NCBI RefSeq assembly: GCF_034190915.1
Contig: NW_026947484.1
Coordinates: forward strand, 186,800,982 to 186,864,981
Source: Cavia porcellus
Lineage: Eukaryota > Chordata > Mammalia > Rodentia > Caviidae
DNA length: 64,000 bases
Reading direction: 5' to 3'
A program made the translations under genes and the position numbers. The stretch's first letter is position 1. Each line of letters starts with the position of its first letter. Shown here in pieces: positions 12,204 through 22,884 of this stretch. Under the pieces are notes generated by a model, which saw only the letters and a program-made list of their open reading frames with translations, was not told the DNA's origin and searched no databases.

Positions 12204-13148
12204 CTATAGAGTTGAATTGGTGGTTGCAAATTCCCCCAGTTCCTCTTTATCCTGGAAGCACCTCATTTTTCCATCAATTTCCAGGGACAGTTGTGCAGGA
12301 TATCTCAATCTTGGCTGGAGATTATTATCTTTCAAAGCTTGAATTATTTCCCCCCACGCTCTTCGTGATTTGATGGTTTGTGCCGAGAAATCTGCTGTAA
12401 TTCTGATGGGTGTTTCCTTGTAAGTGGTCTGTTTCTTGTCTCTGACAGCTTTTAATATTCTGTTCTTGTATTGAATTTCTGGAATTTTTATTATTATATG
12501 CCTGGGTGTTGCTCTGTTTGGGTTGTAGGTAGCTGGGGTCCTGTATGCCTCATACATCTGAGTATCTTTACCTTTTGCTAAATTAGGAAAATTCTCCTGG
12601 ATTATTTCTGTGAGTAGCTTTTTTAGTTCACTTGTTTGTGTCCCTACTTCTTCTTTTATGTTCTTAATCCTTAAGTTATGGATCCTCTTATCATCTTCTT
12701 GTCTTTGTATTATTGCTGTTTGTTTCTTTGTTATTTTTAAGAAGTTTTTCATTTCATTCTCCCATATTACAAGTCTGCCCTCCAGTTCAGATATTCTGTC
12801 CTTAGTTTCTTTCAAGCTGTTATGCCAGTCTTCGATAGACTTCTTAGTATCTTGGTAGTCCCTTTGAACCTGCTTCACGTATTCTATGCTTTCTCTGTTT
12901 TCTCCATCAAACAATTCTCCCCTTTTTTTCTGTTCTTCCATTCCACCACCTGTTTTTTCTTGGGTGGTACTTAGCATTTCTCTAACTATTCTGCATACTT
13001 CTAGCTTCAGGTCGTTGATAACTTCATTCCTGAATTGGTCTATGAGGCTCTCTATATGGCGCCTTATGTGTATTGGTGCGGTGTCTGCTATTGCCTGATT
13101 CTCAGAATTGGGGGCCAAGGAGCCTTTCTTGTTGCTGCCTCTTCCCAT
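12204..13148 (-). CDS. L1-type ORF1 protein (314 aa) of half-LINE 1
   Basis: ORF1 proteins form trimers that coat element RNA in cytoplasmic particles and act as nucleic-acid chaperones. Residues about 30-150 are charged and heptad-like (coiled coil). An RNA-recognition domain follows at about 155-250, including HNLRIKNI and the family hallmark ATPRHIII (213-220). The C-terminal domain runs from about 250 (ADFSAQTIKSRRAW). The start ATG has A at -3 and G at +4, a strong context, and MGRGSN is shared with the copy at 15431. Against the copy at 27324 it lacks about 15 residues after position 17, in frame. It ends at a TAG where the sister copies have a glutamine codon. The same frame then stays open for about 35 codons, so the far C-terminus is probably lost. 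No ORF2 follows. It is possibly translated, but I cannot show that. Confidence 0.88.
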   Translation of the reverse strand: MGRGSNKKGSLAPNSENQAIADTAPIHIRRHIESLIDQFRNEVINDLKLEVCRIVREMLSTTQEKTGGGMEEQKKRGELFDGENRESIEYVKQVQRDYQDTKKSIEDWHNSLKETKDRISELEGRLVIWENEMKNFLKITKKQTAIIQRQEDDKRIHNLRIKNIKEEVGTQTSELKKLLTEIIQENFPNLAKGKDTQMYEAYRTPATYNPNRATPRHIIIKIPEIQYKNRILKAVRDKKQTTYKETPIRITADFSAQTIKSRRAWGEIIQALKDNNLQPRLRYPAQLSLEIDGKMRCFQDKEELGEFATTNSTL

Positions 13149-13881
13149 GCTGCCTCTTCTTCTCTGTTCCTTATATATGCAAGCTTATATAAGAGGCCCA
13201 GCTTCTCTCCCAGTCAGCCACAGCCTGATCGAATTGCGCCAGTTAGGTGTTCCCGCTCACCGCTGCGCACCAGGGAGTTACGGACCAGGCAGCCTATGCG
13301 TCTCCCCTCCCGGCCACCGTCAGGTTCTGGCATCTGGGTTGGGACAGCCTACCAGGTCCGCCGGCAGCGTCACGCAGGCCAGGCACTTTTCACCAATCCC
13401 GCCCGAGAGGGGGATGTGTGGCTGGAGTCGCCACTGCGCCCTGCTCCTGCAGGACTGCTCGGGCCCAGAAAGTCCTCTGCTGGAGTCAAACTGTGGTAGA
13501 GTGTCAGTTTCTCTCACTCACCTCACCACAAGTCAGTGCACGCCTCCCTGCCGTTCACAGATTGCCGTTCTCAGAGCTTCTGTGCGTCTCTCTCCTTGCT
13601 GAGCCACTGTAGAGGCAGCCAGCCACCGCGCGGCGGGAAACACAAATCTTGGCTTACAATGGCGTGGGGTCCATCCTCCACACTGAGGCTTTTCTGTTCC
13701 TGTTTTAGCGCCAGGACTGCATTCCAAGTTGGTTTCTCTCAGCCCAGTTCGTTCCTGAGTCAGCAGAGCATATCTCCACCTGCTTATGTCTCCTTAGTCC
13801 GCACCATTCCTGGCTTCTGAGCCGAGTATTTCAGAGAGCCTCCGGTAATTGCTGTTATCTGTCTGCCATGTTCTCCTGGAA
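13149..13881 (-). promoter_or_regulatory. 5' UTR and probable internal promoter of half-LINE 1
   Basis: The region is GC- and CpG-rich, in strong contrast to the AT-rich surroundings. On the minus strand it starts 'ttccaggagaacatggcaga', which aligns with the starts of the copies at 27324 and 14439 ('..ggtggatagataaca'). L1 5' UTRs hold an internal Pol II promoter in this place. Promoter activity here is inferred from position and composition. Confidence 0.65.
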
Positions 13882-14080
13882 GTCCCTGACTATTCTCTTT
13901 TCTCTGCTTGCTGTTTGCCATGGGATAAGCAGCTGTGCTCCACCCAGTGTCTTCCACCAGGCCATTTCTGCTTGGAATCAGATGACTATGGACTGAAAAC
14001 GTGAGCCAAAATAAATTTCTCTTCCTTAAATTGTGTGTATTGGGTGTTTTGTTCCAATGATGAGAAAGTGACCCACACAC
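13882..14080 (+). mobile_element. Target duplication (right copy) and right part of split LTR
   Basis: Bases 13882-13901 repeat the left target duplication exactly. The rest continues the MaLR-type LTR begun at 10549, with 'ctgtgctccacccagtg', 'gtgagccaaaataaatttc' and an end near 'gagaaagtgacccac'. Confidence 0.65.
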
Positions 14081-14438
14081 ATTCTATCAGATAACAGTGG
14101 AATGAAACTAGAAATCAATAGAGAAGAAATCAATAGTGAAAGAAATGGTAAAAGGAACGACACAAAAATACAGAAGTTGAATAAACACTTTTGAATAAGG
14201 GGTTCACTGAAGAAACGAAGGAAGAAATTTTAAAATTCTTAGACTCAAAAACTAATGGAAACACATATATAAAGATCTTTCAGATACAACGAAAATGGAA
14301 GAAAATCCTCTACTCTTCTGAGAGACAATTATTAGCTATAATATATGAAAAACTCAAAAAATAACTCCAAAAAAGTAAATAGTCCAAAGAACAGATAAGC
14401 AAATTAATAGACACTTCTCAAAAGAAGTACAAATGACC
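14081..14438 (+). mobile_element. Old L1 continued (ORF2), plus target duplication of half-LINE 2
   Basis: 'cagtggaatgaaactagaaa' and 'gaagaaacgaaggaagaaat' are L1 ORF2 endonuclease-region blocks, continuing from 10548. After about 14340 the sequence jumps to the 3' part of ORF2, so an internal deletion exists. The last 19 bases (14420-14438, aaaagaagtacaaatgacc) are the target duplication of half-LINE 2, repeated at 17823-17841. Confidence 0.7.
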
Positions 14439-15430
14439 AGGGAGGAGCAAAGAAGGTGGATAGATAACAACTGGCTACAGAGGCTCCCTGAGATAATCAG
14501 CTTAGAATTCAACATAATACAGAGTGGAGAGCCCCAAACAGAGGGAGAAGAACTCTCTCATCCCAAGAAGAAATTAAGGTGACTTGCCAACCATCCAAGG
14601 TCCCACCACAACTTGCCAAGGTCCCACCATGACTTGCTGAACCATCCAAGGGTCCCACTGCTTCGGCATTGAGTTCGGAGATCAGTGAGCCAAAAGGAGA
14701 GCTGAATTGGCAGGGTGCCTACATTGACCTGTGGTGAGTGACAGGAGTGGAGCCATTCCATAAATAAGGGGGCTCCTGCAGATGACATTCTGGGACCAGG
14801 CAGGACTGGCAAATACAAGGGGCAGCAGTGACTTCAGTCAATTGTTCCCTTCCCAAGTGGGATTGGTGGAGTGAGTTAGGCCTGGGTCACATGATCTGAC
14901 TGAGACCCAATAGGTTATCCGAATTCAAGTCCCTACAGCAGTGGTGCACACTAACCACACTAACCCAGTAAAACCTTAGGAGTTTTTCTGACAGCACAGG
15001 TGACAGCCATTTGACTGACCCAGCAGGCCATGGAGGGGAGGCAGCGCAGAGAAATACAGTGCACACCACAGCAGCTTGACTGACCCCCGCACTGCCACGC
15101 TCCAGCCACCACCTCTGGTGCCTCCGGGCTACTAGTGAGACCTGTCACCTCAGGCCCGTCAGAAGCTGGGGGAGCAGAGTGACTCAGCACCCACTGGCTG
15201 CCCTTGCCCCTGCCACCACCACCACTGCCATTACTGCTGATCCAGAGGGGAGACAGAACAAAGTAATACAGTGCAGGCCACAGCAGATTGACTGATCCAG
15301 AGGAGAGGGGCCAGCATACACTGTCCCAGTCTGAAACTCACTAGCACATGGCAGTGTGCTAGCTGGTGTGCTTCAGAAGTATTGTAACCAACAAAGAAAG
15401 AAACTGGGGCCTCCTGGAAGAAGAAAAAAG

Positions 15431-16471
15431 ATGGGAAGAGGAAGCAACAACAAAAAGTCCCCAGGTCCCAACCCTGAGAACATTGACCCAGGACAGGTTA
15501 AATACAAAGGAGAATAAGGACAGCAAACATGCAATATCAGACACAGCACCATTGGACATAAAGACATATATTTGGGACCTCATAGACAAGTTCAAAGGGA
15601 AATATTTAGCCAAGTAAAGAAAGATATAAGAAGATTAATGAAAGAGATGCTAAGCACCCCTCAAGAAGACACAGACAGAAGAAGGGAGGAACTCAAACAA
15701 AGGAGAGAACTGTTTGATGAAGAATATAAAGAAAATATAGAATACATGAAGCAGATTCAAAGAGATTACCAGGAAATTAAAAACTCTATGGAAAGATGGC
15801 AAAACTGATTGAAAGAAACTAAGGATAGATTATCCAAACTGGAGGATAGGTTTGCAATGTGGGATTATGAAAGGAAAAAATTCTTAAAAATAACAAGGAA
15901 ACAAGCAGCAACAATACAAAGGCTAGAAGGCAACAAAAGGATCTATAACTTGAGAATAAAGAATGTGAATGAAGCATCAGGGGTACAAATAAAGGAACTA
16001 CAAAGACTATTCACAGAAATAATTAAGGAAAACTTCCCAAACATAGGAAAAAGAAATGATATTCTGATGTATGAGGCATACCGTACTCCAGCCACCTACA
16101 GCCAAAACAGAGCTACACCCAGGCATATAATAATTAAGATCCCAGAAATTCAATATAAGAACAGAATATTAAAAGCTGTTAGAGAGAAGCAACAGATAAC
16201 CTACAGAGGAAGGCCCATCAGAATAATGGCAGACTTCTCAACACAAACCATCAAGTCAAGAAGAGCCTGGAGCGAAATATTCCAAGCTCTGAAAGAAAAT
16301 AACCTCCATCCCAGATTGATATACCCTGCTAAACCGTCTCTAGAAATTAATGGAGAAACAAGATGCTTCCAAGACAAAGAGGAACTTGGGAAATTTGCAA
16401 CCACCAATTCAACTCTACAGAGAATACTCCAGGGCAATCTAGAGAGAGAGAAAAGTACTAGGATTCCATGA
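15431..16471 (+). pseudogene. Broken ORF1 of half-LINE 2
   Basis: The start ATG at 15431 matches the MGRGSN start of the minus-strand copy. The frame then shifts near 15500-15610, since the N-terminal part is read in one frame (15366-15617) and the next in another (15572-15808). A TGA at 15806-15808 interrupts the coiled coil where half-LINE 3 has a sense codon. From 15809 a clean 220-codon stretch covers the rest of the coiled coil, the RNA-binding domain (ATPRHIII motif) and the C-terminal domain, to a stop at 16469-16471. The protein would have the ORF1 chaperone role if intact. At least two lesions make it non-functional. Confidence 0.9.
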
Positions 16472-17040
16472 ACAGTGACAGAGAGGCCTCAATGAATGGA
16501 GCAGAAAACAGAATGAAGAAGATAAGCAGACAACTGATGGCAAAAAACAGCATAACAGAAATGAGGCAGAGAAGAGTTTATTCAAAATTGATATGATTGA
16601 TAGTATCAAGTCTGAGAGTATAGGCAACTGCACTGAAGATGACAAGACTCTACGATACACATTCTGGTTTAATAATTGCCGGTTTTTGAAGTTCTATACT
16701 ATATACAAAGTTGTGCTTTTATTAATACTGTTATGTACTGATATATTCAATTATACTATGTCTGATGATATAGCCAATTCTATTGGAGATAACAAGAGAC
16801 AACACAAGAACCATGGTAGAACTCTTTGTACAACTATCTTATATGTTTATTTCATTTCATGTGTTTATAGGAATACGTTTTGTTTTGCCTTGCTTTGTTT
16901 TGTTTCCTCCTCTAATACAGAAAGGATAGAAATACATGTTAAGACTCATGCACAGACACAGCATAATAGAATCCATAAACAGTTTATGAGAACTGATTTT
17001 CTGACACATGATGAAAATAACAGATACTTGAAGAAAAAAA

Positions 17041-17822
17041 GACACTAAAATACCCAGTGCTGATCCTGGAGTGTCATAATGTGAAACTCAGCAATAGTAT
17101 TATTCTTTGTTCAGAGTGATATTAGCCTGCTTGGGTTTATTCAATCTCAACATAATTGAAGATATGGATAACTGCATGTATGTTTAAGTGAATAGGATTG
17201 ATAACCATATTTCTAAGTTTTTGTTGGATAGTTGAACAGAACTGATTGCAATCTCACTTTTGAATCCCCACTTTATATGCTCCACTTTAGTATCTTGAAT
17301 AACTATTTGTAAGAAGACAATCAGTGATCATCAACTAGTGATTTTTTACTGTTTATTCTTTGAAATTATGTATTGTTTCTACTCATTTTCTGTTTTTAGT
17401 CTTTCTTTAAATTAAATTTTTTAAAAAAGACATTACAGTACCCAGTGCTGATCACCGAGTGTCATGATGTGAAATCCAGCAATACTAATTAATCTTTGTT
17501 CAGAATGATTTTAACCTGCTTTAGTTTGTTTAATCTAAACATAAATGAAGATATGGATAACTGCATGTATGTTTCAGTGTATAGGATTGACAACCATGTT
17601 ACTAAGTTTTTGTTGGACAGTTGAACAGAATTGTTTGCAGTCTCGCTGTTTGAATTCCCACTTTACACGTTTCATTTTTTTACCTTGAACAACTATTTGT
17701 AAAATGACAACATATAAATATCAACTAGTGATTTCTTACTGTTTATTTTTTTTCTCTGAACATATGTATTATTTCTACCTATTTTCTGTTTTGTTTAGTC
17801 TTTCTATAAATAAAATTTAAAA
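17041..17822 (+). repeat. Tandem duplication of ~390 bases at the 3' end of half-LINE 2
   Basis: Bases 17041-17429 and 17430-17822 are two diverged copies of the same segment. Each starts 'gacat/cta.a.tacccagtgctgatc', passes 'gaagatatggataactgcat' and 'atcaactagtgatttytta', and ends in an A-rich run. Each copy therefore ends like a complete element 3' end. Confidence 0.9.
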
Positions 17823-17841
17823 AAAAGAAGTACAAATGACC

Positions 17842-18880
17842 GATAAACTCATGGAAAAATGTTCAGCTAAGCTTTAACCATTAGGAAAATACCAATTAAA
17901 ACTACAATGAAATTCCATCTCACTCCAGTCAAAATGGCTATAATGAAGAATACAAAAATAATAAATATTGGAAAGGGAAAAAGGACCCCTCATATGTTGC
18001 TGATGGGAATGTAAACTAATATAACCACTACAGAAATCAGTATGAAGGTTCCTCAAAAACCTAAAAATAGAAATACAATTTGATCCAGAAATTCTACTCC
18101 TAGGTATATTCCTGAAAGAATTAAAGATAATATACTATAATGATGCCTGCATACCTATATTTAAGTAGCACAGCTCACAAAAACTAAGATGTAGAAATAG
18201 CCTAGATACTCATCAACAGATGAATGGACAACAAAAGTCATAGATATATAGATATATATCTTTATGAATACATACATATATCCATAAAGAAGAACAAAAT
18301 CTTGTCACTTTCAGGAAAATGTATAAACTGGAGATCATCTTGAAAAGTTTTGTTTGTTTGTTTGTTTGTTTGTTTTGGTACAGAGGACCAAATTCACAAT
18401 CTCACGCTTTAACTGGAGATCATAATGTTAAGCAAAATAACCCAGACTCAGAAAATTAAATACTGCATTTTTCCTTTATATAAGAAATCTTTCAAATGTA
18501 ATAAAAGAATGATGACTATAACTTGGAAACAGACTTTTATAAATTGGGACAGGAATCAAAAGAGAGGGCAACACGGTTGAAAATAATAAAGATATGGTAC
18601 AAGCATGTGCTGACCCACCAAAACAAACTTCACTGTTCTATGTTACCATTATACACTTAAAAAGATGATGTTCAAACATATTTTTTTCAGAGGCTACAAT
18701 ACACTAGTAATCTCTTGGAGGTGACAAATATGTCCTGTATGTTGAATGTACGTATTGTTTCACAGTGTACAAATATATTTCAATTTTTGACTTGAAATGT
18801 GCAGTTTTTAAGAGGATGGTTCAAAGACAGGAGCATAGATACTCATCTTGGCCTCAAATCTTAAAATGACTTTTTAATTT
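17842..18880 (+). mobile_element. Old L1 continued: ORF2 C-terminus and 3' UTR
   Basis: 'gaaattccatctcactccag', 'ttgctgatgggaatgtaaac' and 'cagatgaatggacaac' are typical of the end of L1 ORF2. The frame is dead. The 3' UTR, with 'aattgggacaggaatc' and 'cacttaaaaagatgatg', follows to about 18850. An ID piece interrupts it at 18339-18410. Confidence 0.7.
18339..18410 (-). mobile_element. Truncated ID-type SINE with (AAAC)n tail
   Basis: On the plus strand a (GTTT)n run (about 18345-18378) is followed by 'ggtacagaggaccaaattca', the reverse of an ID element 3' half. It is flanked by the 13-base direct repeat aactggagatcat (18326-18338 and 18411-18423), which confirms a retrotransposed insertion. 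Confidence 0.8.
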
Positions 18881-18934
18881 AATTGTATTTTGCCTTTGCC
18901 TCTGTGTACAACTTCAGATAACATTGTCTTCTCT

Positions 18935-19048
18935 GTAATCTGGTAGATGGAAAGAGCACTGGGTGACAAATGGAAACCAAACTTTAATATTGTCACCAAA
19001 TATATGTGCAACCTTGAGCATACTGCTTAATCTTTCTAATGAATAATC

Positions 19049-19050
<2 letters not shown>
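18935..19050 (+). mobile_element. MIR-like SINE fragment
   Basis: 'gaaagagcactgggtgacaa', 'gtgcaaccttgagcatactg' and 'cttaatctttctaatgaa' follow the order of the mammalian MIR core. It is cut off by the B1-dID insertion. Confidence 0.5.
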
Positions 19051-19090
<40 letters not shown>

Positions 19091-19275
19091 ACTAGGGATT
19101 GAACTCAGGATCTTCACCCTTAACTACATCCCTAGTCCTTTTCTTATGTTTTATTTTGAGACAAGGTCTCACTAAGGTATTGAGTTGCCAAGTTGGCAGG
19201 CTGGACTCAAATCTGTGATCATCCTGCCTCAGCTTCCAGAATGCTGTATGTATAGCACCATTCCCAGCTTGAGTA
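19051..19275 (-). mobile_element. B1-dID composite SINE with (AC)n tail
   Basis: Read on the minus strand it has a B1 (7SL-derived) half ('aagctgaggcaggatgatca', 'gtgagaccttgtctcaaaat'), then an ID-like half ('gactagggatgtagtt...gagttcaatccctagtaa'), then an (AC)n tail that is the (GT)n at 19051-19087. This dimer is characteristic of several non-murine rodent lineages and helps place the organism. Confidence 0.75.
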
Positions 19276-20974
19276 ACTTCTTAAATTCCTTCAGTATATA
19301 TGACTGTCTATTAATTAGATCAGGAGCAACAAAGAAACACTTTTGCTCTGAAAAACTGATCTCAGAGCAGCAGGAGAACTTGCATCTGGGTGCAATTATG
19401 TCACCCACCGTTCAAAAGAAATGAAAGCAAAAAGAGAGTTTGGCATCAAATTCATATGTTTACACCTACTGTACATTCAAAGATTATCAGGAAAGGGAAG
19501 GTACTGACCTGTGGACTGAATATCAAGTCAAGAAAGTCATTAAGGCTCCACCTGTCATCCTAGATAGATAGGCGCATGCCTGAGGGGTTGGCATAGGGAG
19601 GCCCATATTGAATCACAGATGAGGCTTTGCACTAAATGGTCTGTGAAGGCACTCCTTGCTCCAACACTCTGTGATTTGCATTTTTATTGTAGAATAAGGA
19701 TTAAAATGGATAGACATGAACATTTTTCACTCTCAGCCCCAGTTTTATGTGAAATGTTTCTGCACAAAAATGTTTAATTGCTTTGCAGAAGTCACAAAGA
19801 TGATTAAATGCCTCTTTCCTCTCCAAATGTGTATAACTATTAACTCTGCTTGTATTATATAGACAACATGATGGGTTTTAGATAATCCAGGAAATGAACA
19901 TGGACAGTATTGTCTGAAACAGCTATCACAGAATTCTACGTTAACAAACTTGCTGAATGTTGTTATGTTCATTTCTCCTTCTAGCATTGGCCTTTAAGAA
20001 AACAAAAGGAATGGAGCAATTATTTCAATGCTATGTCAGCCGTTTGTGACCTACATTTATTAGAACATGTGACAGATATTCCTAATTGCCATTCCTGTCT
20101 GCCATTCCTCTCCACCTGCCTATCTTCATTAAAACTCAAATATATTCCCAGCCTATCCATGTAGCTAGGAGCGGCCATGTGACACAATTCCAACCACCAA
20201 GACATAAACAGAAGTCAGACAGGGGTGATGAAAACTTTTGCTTTTTCTGATGAAGCTTACATGCCACCATCATCTATGCCAATCCACATTTTCTTCCTGC
20301 CCTGAACACAGGTGTGATGTCTGGAACTGCAGCAGCTTTAATGCAATGATAAAATTACCTGTCAACCTGCCAAAGACCAGGCAAAGGCAAAAAAAAATGC
20401 TCAGATCCCAAATAATATAGTTGTGTCAAAAAAGTAAGGAATATCTATTTAAGTTCCTGTGGCTGTGTATTACTTGTGACAGAACAGACACCTTGGGATG
20501 TAATAGGTTCAGAGAAAGAACCTTTCAGAGAAAGAAATTAATTTCCCTTAGTTACACATTACTTGTAAAACAAATGAAATTGACCATTGATTGTGTAATA
20601 CTAAAACCTCCATTATTATTTAACAAGACTATTACAGATAGTCTTGATTTTAATCAACATTTCAGGGAGGAAATATGTGGTCATGATCATAATAATGTCT
20701 TCCCTAATATGAAAACTCAGTTATGTGTTTTTAGCATAAGTATGTTATCTGCCTCTAAAGCATAGTCGCTTCATTCCTTCAGTAATCAATTGTCTACTTG
20801 TCAGTTATCATTATTTTTCATTTTCTCAACCGCCATGTGAAAGGACATATCAATCCTTGCCATTTAATGATCTTTAAACTCTAAGGAGCTATATTTTATA
20901 CTTCAGAAAGGGTGAAATGCTTAGAATTTCACACATTGTTTCACCAAAAGCTTAAATCAAGGAAAAGTGAACTT
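19276..20974. other. Single-copy-like DNA, no gene seen
   Basis: I recognise no repeat and no exon. The longest open frame (114 codons at 20421) has no known motif. The start, 'gagtaacttcttaaattcc', may continue the MIR broken by the SINE. Confidence 0.3.
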
Positions 20975-21250
20975 GTTCTATAAAAGCCCAGATAGTTAAT
21001 ATTTTAGACTTTATGGGCCATAAATCCTCTGTTGCCACCATTCAACGTTGTCACTTTGACACAAAAACAGCCATAAACAATGTGCAAATGAGTATGACTG
21101 TGTTGCAATAAAATTTTGCTATTACTGAATCTTGGATATAATTTTCAGGTCTATAAAATATTCTATTTTTAATGATATAAAATAATAAAAAATCTTAGCT
21201 CGTGGGCTATACAAAAATAGGGAGTAAACTGCTTTGACCTGCAAGCCACA
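20975..21250 (+). mobile_element. MER5A-like hAT (Charlie) DNA transposon fossil
   Basis: 'gcccagatagttaatatttt', 'agactttatgggccata', 'acagccataaacaatgtgc', 'gactgtgttgcaataaaat' and a closing 'gtgggctatac...gtaaactgctttgacc' follow the order of the non-autonomous MER5A element. The two ends are recognisable as degraded inverted termini. A stretch of extra AT-rich sequence lies before the 3' end. Confidence 0.8.
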
Positions 21251-22189
21251 GCTACATAAATCCCATCACTTTTGCCCTCTAATTATGACTTATGGAATAA
21301 ACAAATGAGAACTTGCAGAAGTCCACAAATCTTGTAGTTCTTGTTTCACCATGTAGCTCTTCCCAGTGAAGTGTCCAGCAGAATATCTGAGCTGGATTGC
21401 TGTACAAATCAGTGCTTTCTTTATAAATCTAGATTTCATAATTTCTGCTTCCATCTATCTGAAGGAAATCAACCTTGTTGCATCATATAACGTAGAATAC
21501 CGTGAGTTCCTTATGATGTGAAATCACATTTGTGCTAACAGCTGAGATTCCCCCGGAAGCAGCCTTCTCTTAGAAGGGAAGGCCCCGTCCATCTCTATGT
21601 TTATCCCTGTTGACCTCCCCCAGAGCCATGCCATCAGGGGCTGTTGTTCTTGTGTCCGGTAAGAAGCCCTGTCAGGGTACAAAGAAAGACATGCTTTGGT
21701 TGGAGCATGGTTTTCCAGCAGGTTCCTTCAGTTTCATCTGACAAGTAAAGAGATTTCCTTTTTTTATATAGAAATTAATGGGCACGGGGATGCTAAAAAA
21801 TAGTAACTTTAGCATTATTTGGCAAACATAAGCCAATATTCAGTCCCAGAAACAACCTTAAAAAAAACAAGAGTTTTTATTGTTTTTATTAGGACCAGCT
21901 TTCTTACATATCTGATCTCAATAACTAACAAGAATCAACTTTTTTAAACAACTGTTTTCTGATTCCTTCATTTTGCTAGCCAGGAACAGAAATGACAGCA
22001 TTAAGAAGAAGGTAAGGCAGTTACAACTCATCCGTTTTGCCCTTCTCATTTGACTTACTGTCCTTTATTGCCCTGGCAGAGCCTCCCTTCCAGAACTGGA
22101 GCTCTGCCCACATTTCCATTATTTTTGGCTGGAGTCCTATTAAATAAAGGTGACTTTGATTTCAAGAAAGAGTGGTGAAGATGAGTAGG
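21251..22189. other. Single-copy-like DNA, no gene seen
   Basis: No repeat is recognised. The slightly GC-richer part at 21540-21740 has no open frame worth calling. Confidence 0.3.
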
Positions 22190-22400
22190 CACTGTGGGTA
22201 ATGCCTGACATACTGAAGCCCTCATGAATATAAGACTACGCTAAGCTCATTGTGTACGTTATCTTACTGCACATTATCCCTTTCACTCTTAATATCAAAG
22301 ATTAGATGCTTTAACACCACTTTATAAGTAAGAAAACTGAAACTAAGACAGTTTAAGGAACTTAACCAAATTCACACTGCTGACAGTAGGTGATATTGCT
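22190..22400 (+). mobile_element. MIR-family SINE
   Basis: 'taagtaagaaaactgaaact' then 'agacagtttaaggaacttaa' then 'ccaaattcacactgctgac' is the MIR/MIR3 block 'gaggaaactgaggc..agag..ttaagtaacttgcccaaggtcac' in diverged form. Confidence 0.6.
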
Positions 22401-22837
22401 CTTACATTAAAGCCATTCTGCCCCCTTGAATCTATTCTTTCTAGAAGTTCGCCCACCTTTTCCTCCAGAAAGAGACTTGAGAATACTGTATTCAACCAGC
22501 TCATCTGCTGGTTGCAGGCTTACCCCTTCATCACTGGATAACTATAATCCATCCGCTATCCTACATCCTGGTGAATATATCTCATTCCAGGATTTCTGTA
22601 AGTCTGCTATATTCAAATCATGCCTACTCAAATCATATTATTTCATTATACATTTTTAAAGAGAAAAAATGAAACAAAATTTCAAAATGAGATATTAAGG
22701 TAAAAATTGTTAATATATTGCATGTTATCTTTAGATTACTCAGAATACAAGATATCAACAATTAATTATCCAAACAATATTAGCACGAACTTTTCAATTA
22801 ACTAAGAAAAATTAGTTGTATGACTATCTGACCTATT

Positions 22838-22840
<3 letters not shown>

Positions 22841-22881
<41 letters not shown>
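22841..22881. repeat. (CATA)n/(TA)n microsatellite
   Basis: The run abuts the 3' end of the minus-strand L1 and may have grown from its A-rich tail. Confidence 0.95.

Positions 22882-22884
<3 letters not shown>

Larger units (their letters stand above)
10762..13881 (-). mobile_element. Half-LINE 1 (HAL1-like), full length, youngest copy
   Basis: Read on the minus strand, this 3120-base element has a 733-base GC-rich 5' UTR, one L1-type ORF1 (12204-13148) and a 1.44 kb 3' region ending in an A-rich tail (T-rich at 10762-10780 on the plus strand). No ORF2 is present, and no reverse transcriptase or endonuclease motif is seen. A perfect 20-base target duplication flanks it. Many CpGs survive in the 5' UTR, unlike the sister copies at 14439, 27324 and 52834, which suggests a fairly recent insertion. 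It must have been copied by L1 ORF2 protein acting in trans. Insertion into an LTR already nested in an old L1 gives the order of events. Confidence 0.92.
14439..17822 (+). mobile_element. Half-LINE 2 (HAL1-like), full length, older copy
   Basis: The 3384-base element has about 990 bases of 5' UTR ('agggaggagcaaagaaggtg' start), a disrupted ORF1 and a 1.35 kb 3' region, again without ORF2. A perfect 19-base duplication (14420-14438 and 17823-17841) flanks it and lies inside the older L1's ORF2. The 3' region lacks the first repeat units seen in half-LINE 3. It enters directly at the unit with 'gagagtataggcaactgcac', and its last 390 bases are duplicated in tandem. Confidence 0.92.

Noticed and set aside
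13035..13820. Plus-strand frames of 154, 164 and 121 codons
   Set aside because: They are shadows of the CpG-rich 5' UTR and ORF1 start of the minus-strand half-LINE.
13149..13881. CpG island of a host gene promoter
   Set aside because: The region is bounded by the half-LINE's target duplication and aligns with the 5' UTRs of the other half-LINEs.
17041..17822. CRISPR-like or satellite array
   Set aside because: There are only two long units, both are element 3' ends, and the context is eukaryotic.
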